A stretch of DNA of 64,000 bases from Prevotella sp. E15-22 (lineage in GTDB: Bacteria; Bacteroidota; Bacteroidia; Bacteroidales; Bacteroidaceae): positions 372,001-436,000 of the forward strand of contig NZ_CP096247.1 in the NCBI RefSeq assembly GCF_023204875.1, given 5' to 3'. Shown here one piece after another: positions 40,212 to 50,374 of this stretch. The notes below the pieces were generated by a model. The model saw nothing but the letters and a program-made list of their open reading frames with translations, searched no databases and was not told the origin of the DNA. The position numbers and the translations under genes were made by a program. Positions within the stretch are counted from its first letter, which is position 1. Each line of letters starts with the position of its first letter.

Positions 40212-41936
40212 TTAACGAATTTCAATATCACCATAGCTCATGCGTTCACCTTCTGCTATCCGATCGGCATCGAGCTTGATAATACGGGCTTTTGTGGCAG
40301 GAAACTTAATGGTCTGCCATATGGGATTATTAACAATGTTAGAGAATTCTCCCGATGCGAGCTTGGTCCAATGTGACCAGTCTGTAGAGGCCCAAAGGGT
40401 GTAGTGAGTGATAAGGCCATTCTTTGTTCCTTGTGGTGGCAAGTAGCGGAAGGTCGTAAATGTCTGTTCTTGGTCCCAGTCAATCATCATCTGTGTGGGA
40501 CTGCTGAAGAATATATGCAGGCCTGATGATTTCTTCTCACCAGAATCCTGAATGTCGGCTGTGAGTTCAGGAGCGAGGTAAACGCCCAGTTTCTTAATGA
40601 TTGGTTCTGCTTTCGTATCAGTAATTGAGAAACGGAGCTTTGTGGCTTTGACTGTTGGGAAGCAGATAATGCGGCGGTGGCCTACTGTGGTGAGACCATC
40701 ACCATTATCTACCAATGCGTCCTTTAATGACCGCCATTGTCCATTGACGAGAGCTTCTAAAGTGAACTTCTTGACACGTTGTCCTAAAGCGATATTCTCC
40801 TCTGCTAAAAAACGGTTAAATGATGTGGGCTTTTTGAAACTAATGATGTATGAACCGTTTGTGAGTTTAGGAGATTTCACTTCCTTGACAATGTTCTTCT
40901 TGAATATTTTGTCTATCATTTTCTTGAAGGCGATGCCGCGCAGACTGTCATTGGGGTGGATCCGCCCATTGGGAGCAATTGGAAAGTTTAGAAGTAATGT
41001 GGAATTCCTGCCAACGGACTTATAATATGTGTCCATGAGTCTTGACAGACTCTTCACGTGCTCGTTCTCCGTTTCATGATAGAACCAGCCTGGACGGATG
41101 CTGGTATTTGTTTCGCCAGGACACCAAACGTCGCCATCTTCCACACCGAAATGCAGCATGTGATAAGGCGTATCGCCCTTTGAGGGCATCAGACTCCAGT
41201 TCGTCTCGCCAACATTGCCAGCCTCGGTACCCACCCAGCGCAGGTCACCACGGTCACCACCATCGTTCCAGATGACAGCATTGGGCTGCAACTCGCGAAT
41301 CATCTTGAATGTTTCGGCCCATTCGTAGTAGGTGCGTCCATCAATACGACGTACCTCGTTGGCACCGCCATACCATCCGTCACCACCGTTGGCACCATCG
41401 AACCACACCTCAAAGATGTCGCCATATTGGGTGAGCAATTCGCGCAACTGATTGCGAAAATAGGTAATGTATTCTGGTTTACCGTAGTCTGGATGATTTC
41501 TGTCCCACGGTGAGAGATAGACGGCGAACTTCAGTCCTTCCTCGCGACAAGCATCGGCCAACTCTTTCACAACATCACCTTTGCCATCTTTCCATGGTGT
41601 GCTCTTAACGCTATACTCTGTATATTTCGAAGGCCACATGCAGAAACCACAATGATGCTTAGCCGTGAAAATGATACCCTTCATGCCTGCTTGTTTGCAG
41701 ACGCGTGCCCATTGGCGACAATCGAGGCCGGAGGGATTAAACAACTTCAAGTCTTCGTTGCCAAATCCCCACTCCTGATCAGTATATGTGTTCATAGAGT
41801 AATGGATGAAAGCATACATTTCCATCTCCTGCCAGCGCAATTGGTTTTTGCTTGGTATAGGACCATATGGTTTTGATTGTGACCAACACGGCAATCCTAG
41901 GAAGTATATAACAAGTAATAATATGGCCTTTTTCAT
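40212..41936 (-). CDS. GH29 alpha-L-fucosidase with C-terminal discoidin-like domain
   Basis: The 574-residue secreted protein starts with a signal peptide. The GH29 barrel shows EMYAFIHYSMNTYTDQEWG, AKHHCGFCMWPSKYTEYSV and nucleophile Asp180 in EVWFDGANG. From about residue 355 a beta region and a discoidin/F5-8C-like domain follow (LRFSITDTKAEPIIKKLGVY, WTKLASGEFSNI). The layout suggests the 1,3/1,4-active branch of GH29, though that is inference. It is the first gene of the minus-strand operon and has a well-formed promoter in front of it. Confidence 0.9.
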   Translation of the reverse strand: MKKAILLLVIYFLGLPCWSQSKPYGPIPSKNQLRWQEMEMYAFIHYSMNTYTDQEWGFGNEDLKLFNPSGLDCRQWARVCKQAGMKGIIFTAKHHCGFCMWPSKYTEYSVKSTPWKDGKGDVVKELADACREEGLKFAVYLSPWDRNHPDYGKPEYITYFRNQLRELLTQYGDIFEVWFDGANGGDGWYGGANEVRRIDGRTYYEWAETFKMIRELQPNAVIWNDGGDRGDLRWVGTEAGNVGETNWSLMPSKGDTPYHMLHFGVEDGDVWCPGETNTSIRPGWFYHETENEHVKSLSRLMDTYYKSVGRNSTLLLNFPIAPNGRIHPNDSLRGIAFKKMIDKIFKKNIVKEVKSPKLTNGSYIISFKKPTSFNRFLAEENIALGQRVKKFTLEALVNGQWRSLKDALVDNGDGLTTVGHRRIICFPTVKATKLRFSITDTKAEPIIKKLGVYLAPELTADIQDSGEKKSSGLHIFFSSPTQMMIDWDQEQTFTTFRYLPPQGTKNGLITHYTLWASTDWSHWTKLASGEFSNIVNNPIWQTIKFPATKARIIKLDADRIAEGERMSYGDIEIR

Positions 41937-41962
41937 GTTGCTGTTAATTGTAATAATGGTTG

Positions 41963-41995
41963 CAAAATTACAAAGAATATATGAGAAAATACAAA
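41963..41995 (-). promoter_or_regulatory. Promoter of the GH29-GH2-GH2-GH31 operon
   Basis: On the minus strand TTTG (41992-41995), 21 bases, then TAATTTTG (41963-41970). This is the Bacteroidota -33/-7 layout, 27 bases before the ATG at 41936. Confidence 0.65.
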
Positions 41996-42026
41996 ATGGT
42001 ATGCAGGATTTAATAATTATATGGTA

Positions 42027-42063
42027 GGATAAAATAAAAATCTGGGTCTTGTGGTTGAAGACC
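42027..42063 (-). terminator. Probable terminator of the GH43-GH115-GH115-CE1 operon
   Basis: On the minus strand GGTCTT pairs with AAGACC around a 7-base loop. It is followed by CAG and a T-rich run (ATTTTTATTTT). It lies just past the CE1 stop. The stem is only 6 pairs long. Confidence 0.5.
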
Positions 42064-42075
42064 TGGACTCTTTCG

Positions 42076-43842
42076 TTACCTTTTTATTATCTTTTTACCG
42101 TTACTAATATATATTCCTGATTTTGTTGGGCTGATTACTCGTTGTCCATCTATGTCGTAAATGGGGGTGTTAGGTGCTTGGTTGTGTGTGGGTGTCTCAA
42201 TGCTAGTAGTTACATAGCTATTAGCAGTCAGACTTAGTTGTCCAATGATGCAGTCACTCCATTCAGATGCGGCACTATATAGTGCAATGACATAGTCGCC
42301 CTGTTCAGTGATATCAAACTCGAAGGTCTGTTGGGTGGGACTACTGAAATTGTTAGAGGCCACGTTGCCAATATTGATGTTTGGTGTGTAGGTCTGGCTG
42401 GCAATGCTTTTACCAGCTCGAGTCTCAATGTCTAATTCTACCTCTCCGAAGTCTGCCATGTTCCAATTGCAAATCTTATATTTCAGAGTGTAGTGACCAG
42501 GAGCCAGACTAAGCGTTGTACCTGCACCACTGAGTCCGAATTTTGCATAGCCCTGTTTCGTATTTCCATTGATATTGCGGAAGTAGAGACCGTAGTTGAA
42601 ACCTTTCGATGAACCAGTGAACTGTAGCACGCGACAGCCTGAAGTGTAACCATTGCTATAACCAGTGCGGCGTTCGTTGCTGTCATAGGTTGTCCATCCT
42701 GCGGGGATGGCACCTCCCTCTTTGAAATCTGTTGAGAGCGTGAGAGTTGTTGGTTTCTGAAGTGTTACTTCAACAGTGGCTGTACTCGTTTCGCCATCGT
42801 TATCGGTAGCGATGGCTTTGAGGGTATGTTTGCCTGTTTTGGTTGTTGCCAAAGTGGTTTTGTATGGCTTCTCTGTGCAGGTGGCGAGAAGCGTTGTACC
42901 ATCGTAGAACTCCACCTTCTCTATGGTACCATTCGGGTCGTCAGCTGTAGCCGTGATGTTGACCTCGGGGAATGATACCTCTCCTTGAGGGCCAAAGCTG
43001 ATGTATTTAATACCTGTATTAGGCGAGGTAATCTTGACGTTGGGTGAAGTCTTATTCAGTGAGAAACGTTTGCAGAAATTCCATATTTCTTTACCGGTGT
43101 ACACCTGTTTCTCTTTGCAGATCCAGTGTCCTTTGTTTGGCAATTCCAACAGTCTGACCTCAACACCATCGTTGCCAGGTCCCCAGATATGCATCTTGGC
43201 ACCGTTGAATCCATTGTAATTGTTGGTAATAGTCGCTGTTGTGGGACAGCCGTTATGATTAATCCATACATTGAGCGCAGGTTGTGCACCACTGAAAGCA
43301 CAAGTCTCATCGCTGGTACCATGAATGTGCAGGATGGGAATGGGGCGTACATTGGTATTAGCCGTAGCACCCCCCATGGGATAACCACTTACAGGACAAA
43401 AGGCTGCGATAAGGTTTGGAATCTTGTTCATGGCGTGATAGGTTAGCATGCCGCCCATGGAGAAACCGCCAAGGTAAACGCGGTTACGGTCTATTTTGTG
43501 TTGTGTCACCATTTTGTCGATAATGGCCTTGATGAAGTTGATGTCACGATCGCCAGAGGTGTCCCATGATTTGTTGATGCCATTGGGGAAAACAACGACA
43601 AACTTGGCGGTGTCGCATACAGCCTCCATGCTTACTTGGTCATTCTTGAATTCACTATTCTGCATCCAGTTTGCATCCTGGTTATAGCCGTGACAGAAAA
43701 TGAGCAATGGACGCCCCTCACCGAGGTTACTTGGTGCATAGACGTTGTACGAGCGGCTTGTGCCGCCTACAGTGATATTGTCGGCTAGCGCAGGCATCAG
43801 TCCTATAGCAAATAGGAGTAGCAATAAAATGGTTTGTTTCAT
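42076..43842 (-). CDS. Secreted CE1 (PHB-depolymerase-like) esterase with Ig-like and sorting-type C-terminus
   Basis: The 588-residue protein has a signal peptide. An alpha/beta-hydrolase of the polyhydroxybutyrate-depolymerase/feruloyl-esterase type covers about residues 22-265. It shows LLIFCHGYNQDANWM, Ser128 in GGFSMGGML, an Asp candidate in HGTSDETC and a His in PNKGHWICK. A bacterial Ig-like domain follows at about 270-360 (VEFYDGTTLLATC, ATDNDGETSTATVEV), then a beta-sandwich that may bind carbohydrate. The tail is IYDIDGQRV...GIYISNGKKIIKR. It should release feruloyl or acetyl groups from xylan. It is the last gene of operon F, 25 bases after the second GH115. Confidence 0.87.
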   Translation of the reverse strand: MKQTILLLLLFAIGLMPALADNITVGGTSRSYNVYAPSNLGEGRPLLIFCHGYNQDANWMQNSEFKNDQVSMEAVCDTAKFVVVFPNGINKSWDTSGDRDINFIKAIIDKMVTQHKIDRNRVYLGGFSMGGMLTYHAMNKIPNLIAAFCPVSGYPMGGATANTNVRPIPILHIHGTSDETCAFSGAQPALNVWINHNGCPTTATITNNYNGFNGAKMHIWGPGNDGVEVRLLELPNKGHWICKEKQVYTGKEIWNFCKRFSLNKTSPNVKITSPNTGIKYISFGPQGEVSFPEVNITATADDPNGTIEKVEFYDGTTLLATCTEKPYKTTLATTKTGKHTLKAIATDNDGETSTATVEVTLQKPTTLTLSTDFKEGGAIPAGWTTYDSNERRTGYSNGYTSGCRVLQFTGSSKGFNYGLYFRNINGNTKQGYAKFGLSGAGTTLSLAPGHYTLKYKICNWNMADFGEVELDIETRAGKSIASQTYTPNINIGNVASNNFSSPTQQTFEFDITEQGDYVIALYSAASEWSDCIIGQLSLTANSYVTTSIETPTHNQAPNTPIYDIDGQRVISPTKSGIYISNGKKIIKR

Positions 43843-43867
43843 AATGGTAATTTAGTTATATTTGATG

Positions 43868-46405
43868 TTAATATCTTTTGGGTGCACCGAAGTAGCTGTA
43901 GCGGTTGTTGTCGGGATTGACCACGATGGTCTCAATAACTATTTCTGGGTCTATCATAATGAGCTTCAGCTTATGCTTGCCAGGAGTGGTGTTGGCGAAA
44001 TTTACCTCCAGCCAGCGGATATTGTCAAACACCTCATCGCGACGCAGCATCTTCCTGCCGTCCTTCCAACCACTAAGCAATAGGTTGTTGTGGGGTGGGA
44101 GGGGCTTCAGGTTCTTTGATTGGGCGAGATTCTTTGGGGTGTATTCCTGGAATTCGTCGTGTAGGCCCTGACGAGCATCGATAACCTGCATCGGCTTCTC
44201 GTCAATCTGCACACCAAGACGCAAACCACGAGCGGGAACAATATCTTGCGTCGGCAAAATTCCTATAGCAATCTTTCCCTCTTCGGTTAAATCTATGTCG
44301 TACTCTAGTTTAGGGCCGCTACCGTCTGCTGGCCATTCCTTCATCACGTCGCGTGCGCCCATGCAGCCCTTGCCGCGACCAAGTCCCCAAAGAATTTCCC
44401 ATCCGTTAAAGCAAGGATGTACCTCCCTTTTATTATTTGTAAAGTCGATGACCGGAATGGAGTATTCCTTCGACGGTTTGGCAAACGAATAGAGGAGTGG
44501 CTGGTCAACTTTGTAGCCGAGACTCATGGGGTGGCGATTCTTCTCTGGGATGCTCCACTGGGTATAGCCAATGTGATTGTCAAGCATCATGCCGTCCCAT
44601 TTGCCGTTCGCCATCACTTTGTTATAATAGTCGGTGAGTTGCTGGTCTTTTGTCATGTAGTTACAGACTGTGATACTATCACCCATAGTCGCTGCATTGT
44701 ACATCATGGCTACACCAGCACTTGCTACAGCAGGATAGTAGACCAATTGGTAGAAGGCGTTCTGGGCTTCCGCTGGTACGCGCTCTTTCAAGACCTCACA
44801 ACGCAACATAATCGACTGCCAAAGGTCGTTTAGTTTCATCATTTCATGGTAGTTGAACAAACCAGGCACTTGGACCTCGGGTTTACGCCAGAGATTATAC
44901 TTGGAATAGTCGGCAATGATGCGGGCGCATTCCTTAATATCTTTGGCGGACAAACAGCCGAGTACAGATTTTGTCCAATCATTGAGCCAGCCGTTTTCTG
45001 AATCGTGCTCTAAACCGTCTGGATCCCATGCATAGTCCATGATGAACGAGATGGGCATCTCCTTAGGCTTCAGGTCGCCCACGTTGATAATCCAGATGCG
45101 GTCGATGCCGCTCTTGTAGGCCAGATGCAACTGCTCGCGTAGTTTGGGGACGGTGGTGGTGTTCACCCAACGGTCGTTCCAAGGGCCACCGTTCATGTCG
45201 ATATGATAGTAGAGACCCAGACCGCCCTTACGCTTGCGTTCCTTTTCGGTGCCCTTACGGCGAATGTAGCCCCAGTTGTTATCGCAGAAAAGGAGTGTGA
45301 CGTCATCGGGTACGGTAAAGCCAGCATCATAATAACGCTGTACTTCTGTGAAGATAGCCCATAGCTGGGGCACGGCTTCGGCACGTCCGTAGATGTCCTT
45401 GATAATCTTACGTTGACCGTCGATGACCTTGTGGAGCGTCTTCATGTTTTCCGCATCATCTCCTTTACCCATGGCCACGTCGCCGTCGCCTCGCATACCG
45501 ATGGTTACGAGGTTGTCGTAGTTTTTATTGCGCTCCATACCTTCGCGGAAGAACTGATCCACGCGTTCTTTATTGGTGGCGTAGTCCCATGGACCTACCT
45601 GCTCCTTGCGCTGCAGGTACTCACGATGTGAGCGCATCATGGGTTCGTGGTGACTGGTGCCCATCACAATACCCATCTCATCGGCCAATCGAGGACTCTC
45701 TGGATCATCTTCGTTGAAGTTTGTGCCACACATGGCGGGCCAGAAATAGTTGGCCTTCAGGCGTAGCAACAATTCAAAGACCTTTTCGTAGGCCTTGGAG
45801 TTGATGCCTCCGAAATGCTTCGTACACCAGGTACCAAAGCTGGGCCATTCGTCGTTGATGAAAATGCCACGATATTTCACAGCAGGCCAACTATAATCGT
45901 AGCCGTCGTCGTAATAGAGCTCGTCCTGATGCACCACAGGAGCATCGGCCATCCAATACCAGGGCGACACGCCGATGCGCTTTGAGATTTCATAAATGCC
46001 GTAGATGGTGCCGCGCTTGTCGTTGCCAGCAATAACAAGGTTTCCATCCACCACATCGATGCAGTAGCCCTCCCAATGGCCCTTTATCTTTTTGGTATCT
46101 AGTTTCTTCTGTCTGATAAGGCTATCAATGAGGCGGCTTTTACCGATGGTGCCGATAAGAATGTGAGCCTGTTTCGTTAGCTGCGATGACATCGCAGCAT
46201 ACTCGACGATGGGAGAGGCCACGCCTGTGACCTTGCGGACGTCGTCACCGAGGTCTTTTGCAGCGCGAATAACGCCCTTCCAATCGTTTTCGTCGATAAT
46301 GATGGTTGCAGTTTTTCCGTTCTTGGCAATGCAGAAGTTCTCTGACTGTGCAGATACAGAAAGCCAGGCACAGAGTAGAACGGTGATAATGGATAATTTA
46401 TTCAT
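43868..46405 (-). CDS. GH115 xylan alpha-1,2-glucuronidase (second copy of the pair)
   Basis: The 845-residue secreted protein begins at ATG 46405 (MNKLSIITVLLCAWLSVSA); 11 upstream in-frame codons fall inside the previous gene and are rejected. It carries the GH115 hallmarks VKYRGIFINDEWPSFGTW, LRLKANYFWPAMCGTNFNED, MGTSHHEPMMRSHREY and LVTIGMRGDGDVAMG. GH115 removes glucuronic acid or its 4-O-methyl form from internal as well as terminal xylose of xylan. The start codon lies inside the end of the preceding GH115 gene, overlapping by 8 bases, so the two are probably translationally coupled. Confidence 0.93.
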   Translation of the reverse strand: MNKLSIITVLLCAWLSVSAQSENFCIAKNGKTATIIIDENDWKGVIRAAKDLGDDVRKVTGVASPIVEYAAMSSQLTKQAHILIGTIGKSRLIDSLIRQKKLDTKKIKGHWEGYCIDVVDGNLVIAGNDKRGTIYGIYEISKRIGVSPWYWMADAPVVHQDELYYDDGYDYSWPAVKYRGIFINDEWPSFGTWCTKHFGGINSKAYEKVFELLLRLKANYFWPAMCGTNFNEDDPESPRLADEMGIVMGTSHHEPMMRSHREYLQRKEQVGPWDYATNKERVDQFFREGMERNKNYDNLVTIGMRGDGDVAMGKGDDAENMKTLHKVIDGQRKIIKDIYGRAEAVPQLWAIFTEVQRYYDAGFTVPDDVTLLFCDNNWGYIRRKGTEKERKRKGGLGLYYHIDMNGGPWNDRWVNTTTVPKLREQLHLAYKSGIDRIWIINVGDLKPKEMPISFIMDYAWDPDGLEHDSENGWLNDWTKSVLGCLSAKDIKECARIIADYSKYNLWRKPEVQVPGLFNYHEMMKLNDLWQSIMLRCEVLKERVPAEAQNAFYQLVYYPAVASAGVAMMYNAATMGDSITVCNYMTKDQQLTDYYNKVMANGKWDGMMLDNHIGYTQWSIPEKNRHPMSLGYKVDQPLLYSFAKPSKEYSIPVIDFTNNKREVHPCFNGWEILWGLGRGKGCMGARDVMKEWPADGSGPKLEYDIDLTEEGKIAIGILPTQDIVPARGLRLGVQIDEKPMQVIDARQGLHDEFQEYTPKNLAQSKNLKPLPPHNNLLLSGWKDGRKMLRRDEVFDNIRWLEVNFANTTPGKHKLKLIMIDPEIVIETIVVNPDNNRYSYFGAPKRY

Positions 46406-48797
46406 AGGTGATTTCCTGGATGATTTGTCCTGGGTCAATAATAGATAGCGTGATGAAATGGTTCAGACGGGCCTTGTCAAGGGGTAGTGTCACAACGAAC
46501 TCCTTGCGGTTCTCTAGAACCTGTAATTTCCATTCCGGCCCCCATTCCTTAAAGATGTTTTCGCATACTACAGCTTTGCCGCCATCCACACTTACTGTGA
46601 AACGGTTGCTGCAATCGCTGGCCACAGGCCACATCGGCACCACGCTGATGCAAAGCTTGATGGATGATGCGTTGTGGAGATTATTTGATGGCAGAGCAAT
46701 ATCGATACTGCCCGTTTTCTTGCCAAGTGGTTGCCCCATCTGCAGTGCTTGCCAGTCGGTTCCAATACCCTCTAAAAGGCGGAAAGGTTCGCTGACAGAG
46801 AGTGACGCAAGGTTTATTTTGTTGCAGAACTCAGGATGACGTTGTTCTGCGGGTAGTTGGTAAGCCGTAGTGGCCTTGTCGGTAAGTTCTGGCATCATCT
46901 GATATTTGGCACAGAACCCCGGAGGAATCTCGCTGATCATATTGTTCCACTTCCCGTCAAGTTGCTCGTTGTATTTCTTGCGTAGCTGTTCTAACTTGCT
47001 GTAGGCATTGAGAGCTATCGTGGCATAGATGGCGTTCCCTGTCTCGTGGTTGCGTTGAGCATAGAAAAACTTGCGATTCATTTGGTAGGCTGAATGTACA
47101 GCATAACCCAGCATTTGGAAGAGGGCAGGCTGCTTGTCTGCATCGATGTTCTGCTCTATCATGTCGTAAGCCTCGCAGATGTCTTCGTAGTCCAGAAGTC
47201 GTTTTTGAGCCGTACCTGTGTCAAACGAGAAGTCCGTGTCATGCAGGCGGTTCTCTTCGTCGCTACTCCACTCATATTCATAGCCCATGAATTCGGGCTT
47301 GCGATTCCATGCCAAACGGTAATAATGGTCGAGGATAAACTGGAATTGCTCGGTAAGTTCAGGCTGGTATGATGTCTGGTTGTCGCAATTTGGCAGGAAG
47401 GTTCGAGCCAACCATTCGGCCTGATACTTATTGGCATTGTCGTAGTTGAAAGCTTCGAAGTTATATGCCATATCCATGAACATCTGCATCTCTATCTCGC
47501 CAGGTTTGATGTCACCTACGTTGAGTAACCAGTAACGGTCTGCACCAGCATCGTAAGCTTTCTTCAGTTCGTGGTACATCAGCATGGGAGCAGTACTTGG
47601 CAGCCATAGATAATCATGAGGAGTGCCGAGATAGCTGATATGATAATACACACCACTACCACCCTTGCGTTTTTGCTCTTCGGTGTTGCTGACGCGTTTC
47701 ATATAGCCGTAGTTGTCATCGGGCCAAACAAGGGTTATATCTTCGGGAACCTTCAATCCTGCATCATAGATGTCGAGGGTCTCTTTATAAGGAACAAAAA
47801 TCTGGGGAAGTTTTGTGGCTTTTGTCTTCTTGTATTTCTCGAGAATACCACGCTGCTTCTCAAAGACTTTTTCTAATGTACGAGCTCTGTCTTTGGGATT
47901 CGTTGACCCCTTCATGGCCTCGTCGTGTAGTCCACGCATGCCCATTGTGTAGATGTTCTCATATTGGGCCGTCTCGCGGATGCGGTCGTCCAATTTATTA
48001 AGTATTGTCTGGCTATTGGTTTCGTAGTTCCATTCGCCATCGCGGGTCTTGTCCCACTCAGAAGGGGCTGCATTATTGAAAAGCAATGGTTCGCAGTGGC
48101 TGGTGGTAATCATGATGCCCCATTTGTTTGCCATTACCTGACTTTCTGGATGAGAATAGAACGCACCAGTGCAGGTGTGCATAGCAGGTGCCACCATGTT
48201 GCCTTTCAGTCGGAGAATGAGTTCGCAGACTTTGTCGTAAGTTTTGGGTCCGATATCGCCCAGTTCCTTTTCGAAGTTTTTCTCTGCCCACGTTTTCAGC
48301 CCCCAGTCCTCGTCATTGATAAAGATACCGCGGTATTTGATAGTGGGTGAAGCACTAACATAGTTCTCTACGTAGTCGAATGCGCGTTTGGCTTTGTCTT
48401 GGTTGATGGGGATGTCGGAAAACCAATACCAAGGACTGATGCCGATGGCCTCGCTGACGTGCAGTACGCCGTATGCCAAGCCGCGAGCATCCGATCCAGT
48501 AATATAAAGATTCCCGTCTTTAGTGTCGATGGCGAAACACTCCCAGACACCACGCAGTTCTTTATGGCGATTGGTGTGGCTGGCTGTGGCGAGTATAACG
48601 GATGTACCGGCTTCTCCTGAGATTTGGGGTCTGATGCCTGTTGCTCGCTCGATGTCATCGACCAAGACCTGTGCCATTTGTCGCACCAGTGGTTCATCGT
48701 TCTTTGGATAGGTAATTGTAGCCTTGGTGAGGTCGATGGCCATTGCGAAATGGGCAAAAAGGGCCAATGCAATTGTCAGGAGTTCTTTCTTTATCAT
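46398..48797 (-). CDS. GH115 xylan alpha-1,2-glucuronidase (first copy of the pair)
   Basis: The 799-residue secreted protein (signal MIKKELLTIALALFAHFAMA) shows the GH115 set: YRGIFINDEDWGLKTWAEKN, LRLKGNMVAPAMHT, ITTSHCEPLLFNN, YTMGMRGLHDEAM and VWPDDNYGYMKRVSN. It is clearly diverged from its neighbour around the active-site loops. One example is TTSHCEP against GTSHHEP. The two may therefore divide labour by decoration or chain length (inference). It starts 25 bases after the GH43-CBM6 gene and shares 8 bases with the next GH115. Confidence 0.92.
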   Translation of the reverse strand: MIKKELLTIALALFAHFAMAIDLTKATITYPKNDEPLVRQMAQVLVDDIERATGIRPQISGEAGTSVILATASHTNRHKELRGVWECFAIDTKDGNLYITGSDARGLAYGVLHVSEAIGISPWYWFSDIPINQDKAKRAFDYVENYVSASPTIKYRGIFINDEDWGLKTWAEKNFEKELGDIGPKTYDKVCELILRLKGNMVAPAMHTCTGAFYSHPESQVMANKWGIMITTSHCEPLLFNNAAPSEWDKTRDGEWNYETNSQTILNKLDDRIRETAQYENIYTMGMRGLHDEAMKGSTNPKDRARTLEKVFEKQRGILEKYKKTKATKLPQIFVPYKETLDIYDAGLKVPEDITLVWPDDNYGYMKRVSNTEEQKRKGGSGVYYHISYLGTPHDYLWLPSTAPMLMYHELKKAYDAGADRYWLLNVGDIKPGEIEMQMFMDMAYNFEAFNYDNANKYQAEWLARTFLPNCDNQTSYQPELTEQFQFILDHYYRLAWNRKPEFMGYEYEWSSDEENRLHDTDFSFDTGTAQKRLLDYEDICEAYDMIEQNIDADKQPALFQMLGYAVHSAYQMNRKFFYAQRNHETGNAIYATIALNAYSKLEQLRKKYNEQLDGKWNNMISEIPPGFCAKYQMMPELTDKATTAYQLPAEQRHPEFCNKINLASLSVSEPFRLLEGIGTDWQALQMGQPLGKKTGSIDIALPSNNLHNASSIKLCISVVPMWPVASDCSNRFTVSVDGGKAVVCENIFKEWGPEWKLQVLENRKEFVVTLPLDKARLNHFITLSIIDPGQIIQEITYE

Positions 48798-48822
48798 AGT
48801 CTTTAGGTTAGTTTCTGGGACT

Positions 48823-50316
48823 TTATTTCTTTACCACTTTCTTACCATCCCTAATACTGATGCCCTTGGCCTTGGTCTTGCGACCCTGCAAGTCATAGGA
48901 AGAATCATTCACTTCCCTTTTCTTGTTTTCTAACGAAAGGATGCCTGTGGGCTCTTCGCTAAACTGCCAACTGTCGAAGTCGAATAGCGAGGATTCCGAT
49001 CCAATGGAACCAGAGAAGGTAAAGAAGAGGTCTTGGACGCCTGAGATAGGAGAGGTTAGGTCGCAGGTGACATCGGTCCATTCTCCATTGGTCGGCTCGA
49101 TGGTTATACGACCTTTGATGCTGCCGCTTTTACTGTTGGTACGGATGTATAACGTACTCTTTTTGTTGACTTTGACGCGAGCCTTGAACGACTTGGCGCC
49201 TGCTGTGCCAAAGTCCACGTTGCGTACCTTGATATAATTGCCTGTCTTGATGTTGGTGACATAGCAACCTGTATGGTCGCCCACGCAAAGCACGCCCTGG
49301 CACTGGTTGATGGTCTCAGCCTGCTGAAGGACAAAGGGATTCAGAGCCTGCAACGGGGCTACTCCCTTAGTGGTGAAATTGATGTGGGGAATGGTGCCGT
49401 CTTCGTTGGGGGTGAACTCCTCTATGCAGGTGGAGCGCTTATAACCACCACCATTGGGCAGTTTGCCGTTGTGATAGAACATGTAATAGTGTCCTTTGAA
49501 CTCCACACTGCCGCCGTGAATGGTGAAACTGTTCTGAGCCTGATCCAGAATCTTTCCCTGATATGTCCATGGACCAGTAGCCTTGTTGGCAGTGGAGTAG
49601 GCCCAATGTTCTGGCACACCACCAGCGGCATACTCCAGATAGTACTTGCCGTTGCGCTTGTAAAGCCATGATGCCTCTTCGAAGTTTGGATCACCATTAT
49701 CGTTTTTGTGTGGTCCGAAGGCTGTTTCGCTCTTGACATTTACAGATATCTCAGAACCTGTGAAAGAAGTCATATTCTTGTTCAACTTGACGTACCATAG
49801 GTTATTGTTGCCATAATAAAGGTATGCCTGACCATTGTCGTCGATGAATACCGTGGGGTCAATCTTGAACCATCCCTTTACCAGTGGTTTCTTGATGGGG
49901 TCTTTATATGGTCCTGCAGGGTTGTCGGCTACAGCTACGCCGATGCCAGGATAAGCCTCGCCTTTGATGGTAGCTGTGACGTACCAGTACCATTTGCCAT
50001 TGCGCTCAATGCACTGACTGGCCCAGCAGTCATTGTTCTGCTTGGCCCATGAAGAGAAAGTTGCTGATGTCAGTGGCGTGCCTCGATATGTCCAGTTGAC
50101 CATATCGACAGTGCTATATAGCAGCCAGTCTTTCATCGTGAAATAGTTGTTCTCTGTTTGGTTTTCGTCGTGGTCAACGAAGAGATACAGGGTGTCGCCA
50201 TGCACATAAGGAGCAGGGTCGGGTGTGTAACGATCACAGATGATGGGATTCTGAGCCTGAAGCGAAGCCGTGGCAATGCAGGCAAAGATGGTTGATAGTA
50301 AGTTGTTTTTAGTCAT
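48823..50316 (-). CDS. Secreted GH43-CBM6 enzyme with sorting-type tail
   Basis: The start at ATG 50316 gives 497 residues and the signal MTKNNLLSTIFACIATASLQ; the frame continues upstream through the promoter and is rejected there. The GH43 domain covers about residues 22-325 (RYTPDPAPYVHGDTLYLFVD, KIDPTVFIDDNGQAYLYYG, EEASWLYKRNGKYYLEYAAG). A CBM6-like sandwich covers about 335-460 (LQQAETINQCQG, LFDFDSWQF). The tail is SYDLQGRKTKAKGISIRDGK. It resembles the GH43-CBM6 proteins at 8899 and 11146 and would remove arabinose or xylose from arabinoxylan. It is the first gene of the operon with two GH115 and CE1. Confidence 0.9.
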   Translation of the reverse strand: MTKNNLLSTIFACIATASLQAQNPIICDRYTPDPAPYVHGDTLYLFVDHDENQTENNYFTMKDWLLYSTVDMVNWTYRGTPLTSATFSSWAKQNNDCWASQCIERNGKWYWYVTATIKGEAYPGIGVAVADNPAGPYKDPIKKPLVKGWFKIDPTVFIDDNGQAYLYYGNNNLWYVKLNKNMTSFTGSEISVNVKSETAFGPHKNDNGDPNFEEASWLYKRNGKYYLEYAAGGVPEHWAYSTANKATGPWTYQGKILDQAQNSFTIHGGSVEFKGHYYMFYHNGKLPNGGGYKRSTCIEEFTPNEDGTIPHINFTTKGVAPLQALNPFVLQQAETINQCQGVLCVGDHTGCYVTNIKTGNYIKVRNVDFGTAGAKSFKARVKVNKKSTLYIRTNSKSGSIKGRITIEPTNGEWTDVTCDLTSPISGVQDLFFTFSGSIGSESSLFDFDSWQFSEEPTGILSLENKKREVNDSSYDLQGRKTKAKGISIRDGKKVVKK

Positions 50317-50334
50317 TTCCTTAATAATTTCTTG

Positions 50335-50342
50335 CAAAATTA
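50335..50342 (-). promoter_or_regulatory. -7 box for the GH43-GH115-GH115-CE1 operon
   Basis: On the minus strand this reads TAATTTTG followed by C, matching TAnnTTTG, 19 bases before the ATG at 50316. A -33 box is not clear. Confidence 0.55.
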
Positions 50343-50374
50343 GTAAATTCCGCTGATATTTGGGGATTAATGTG

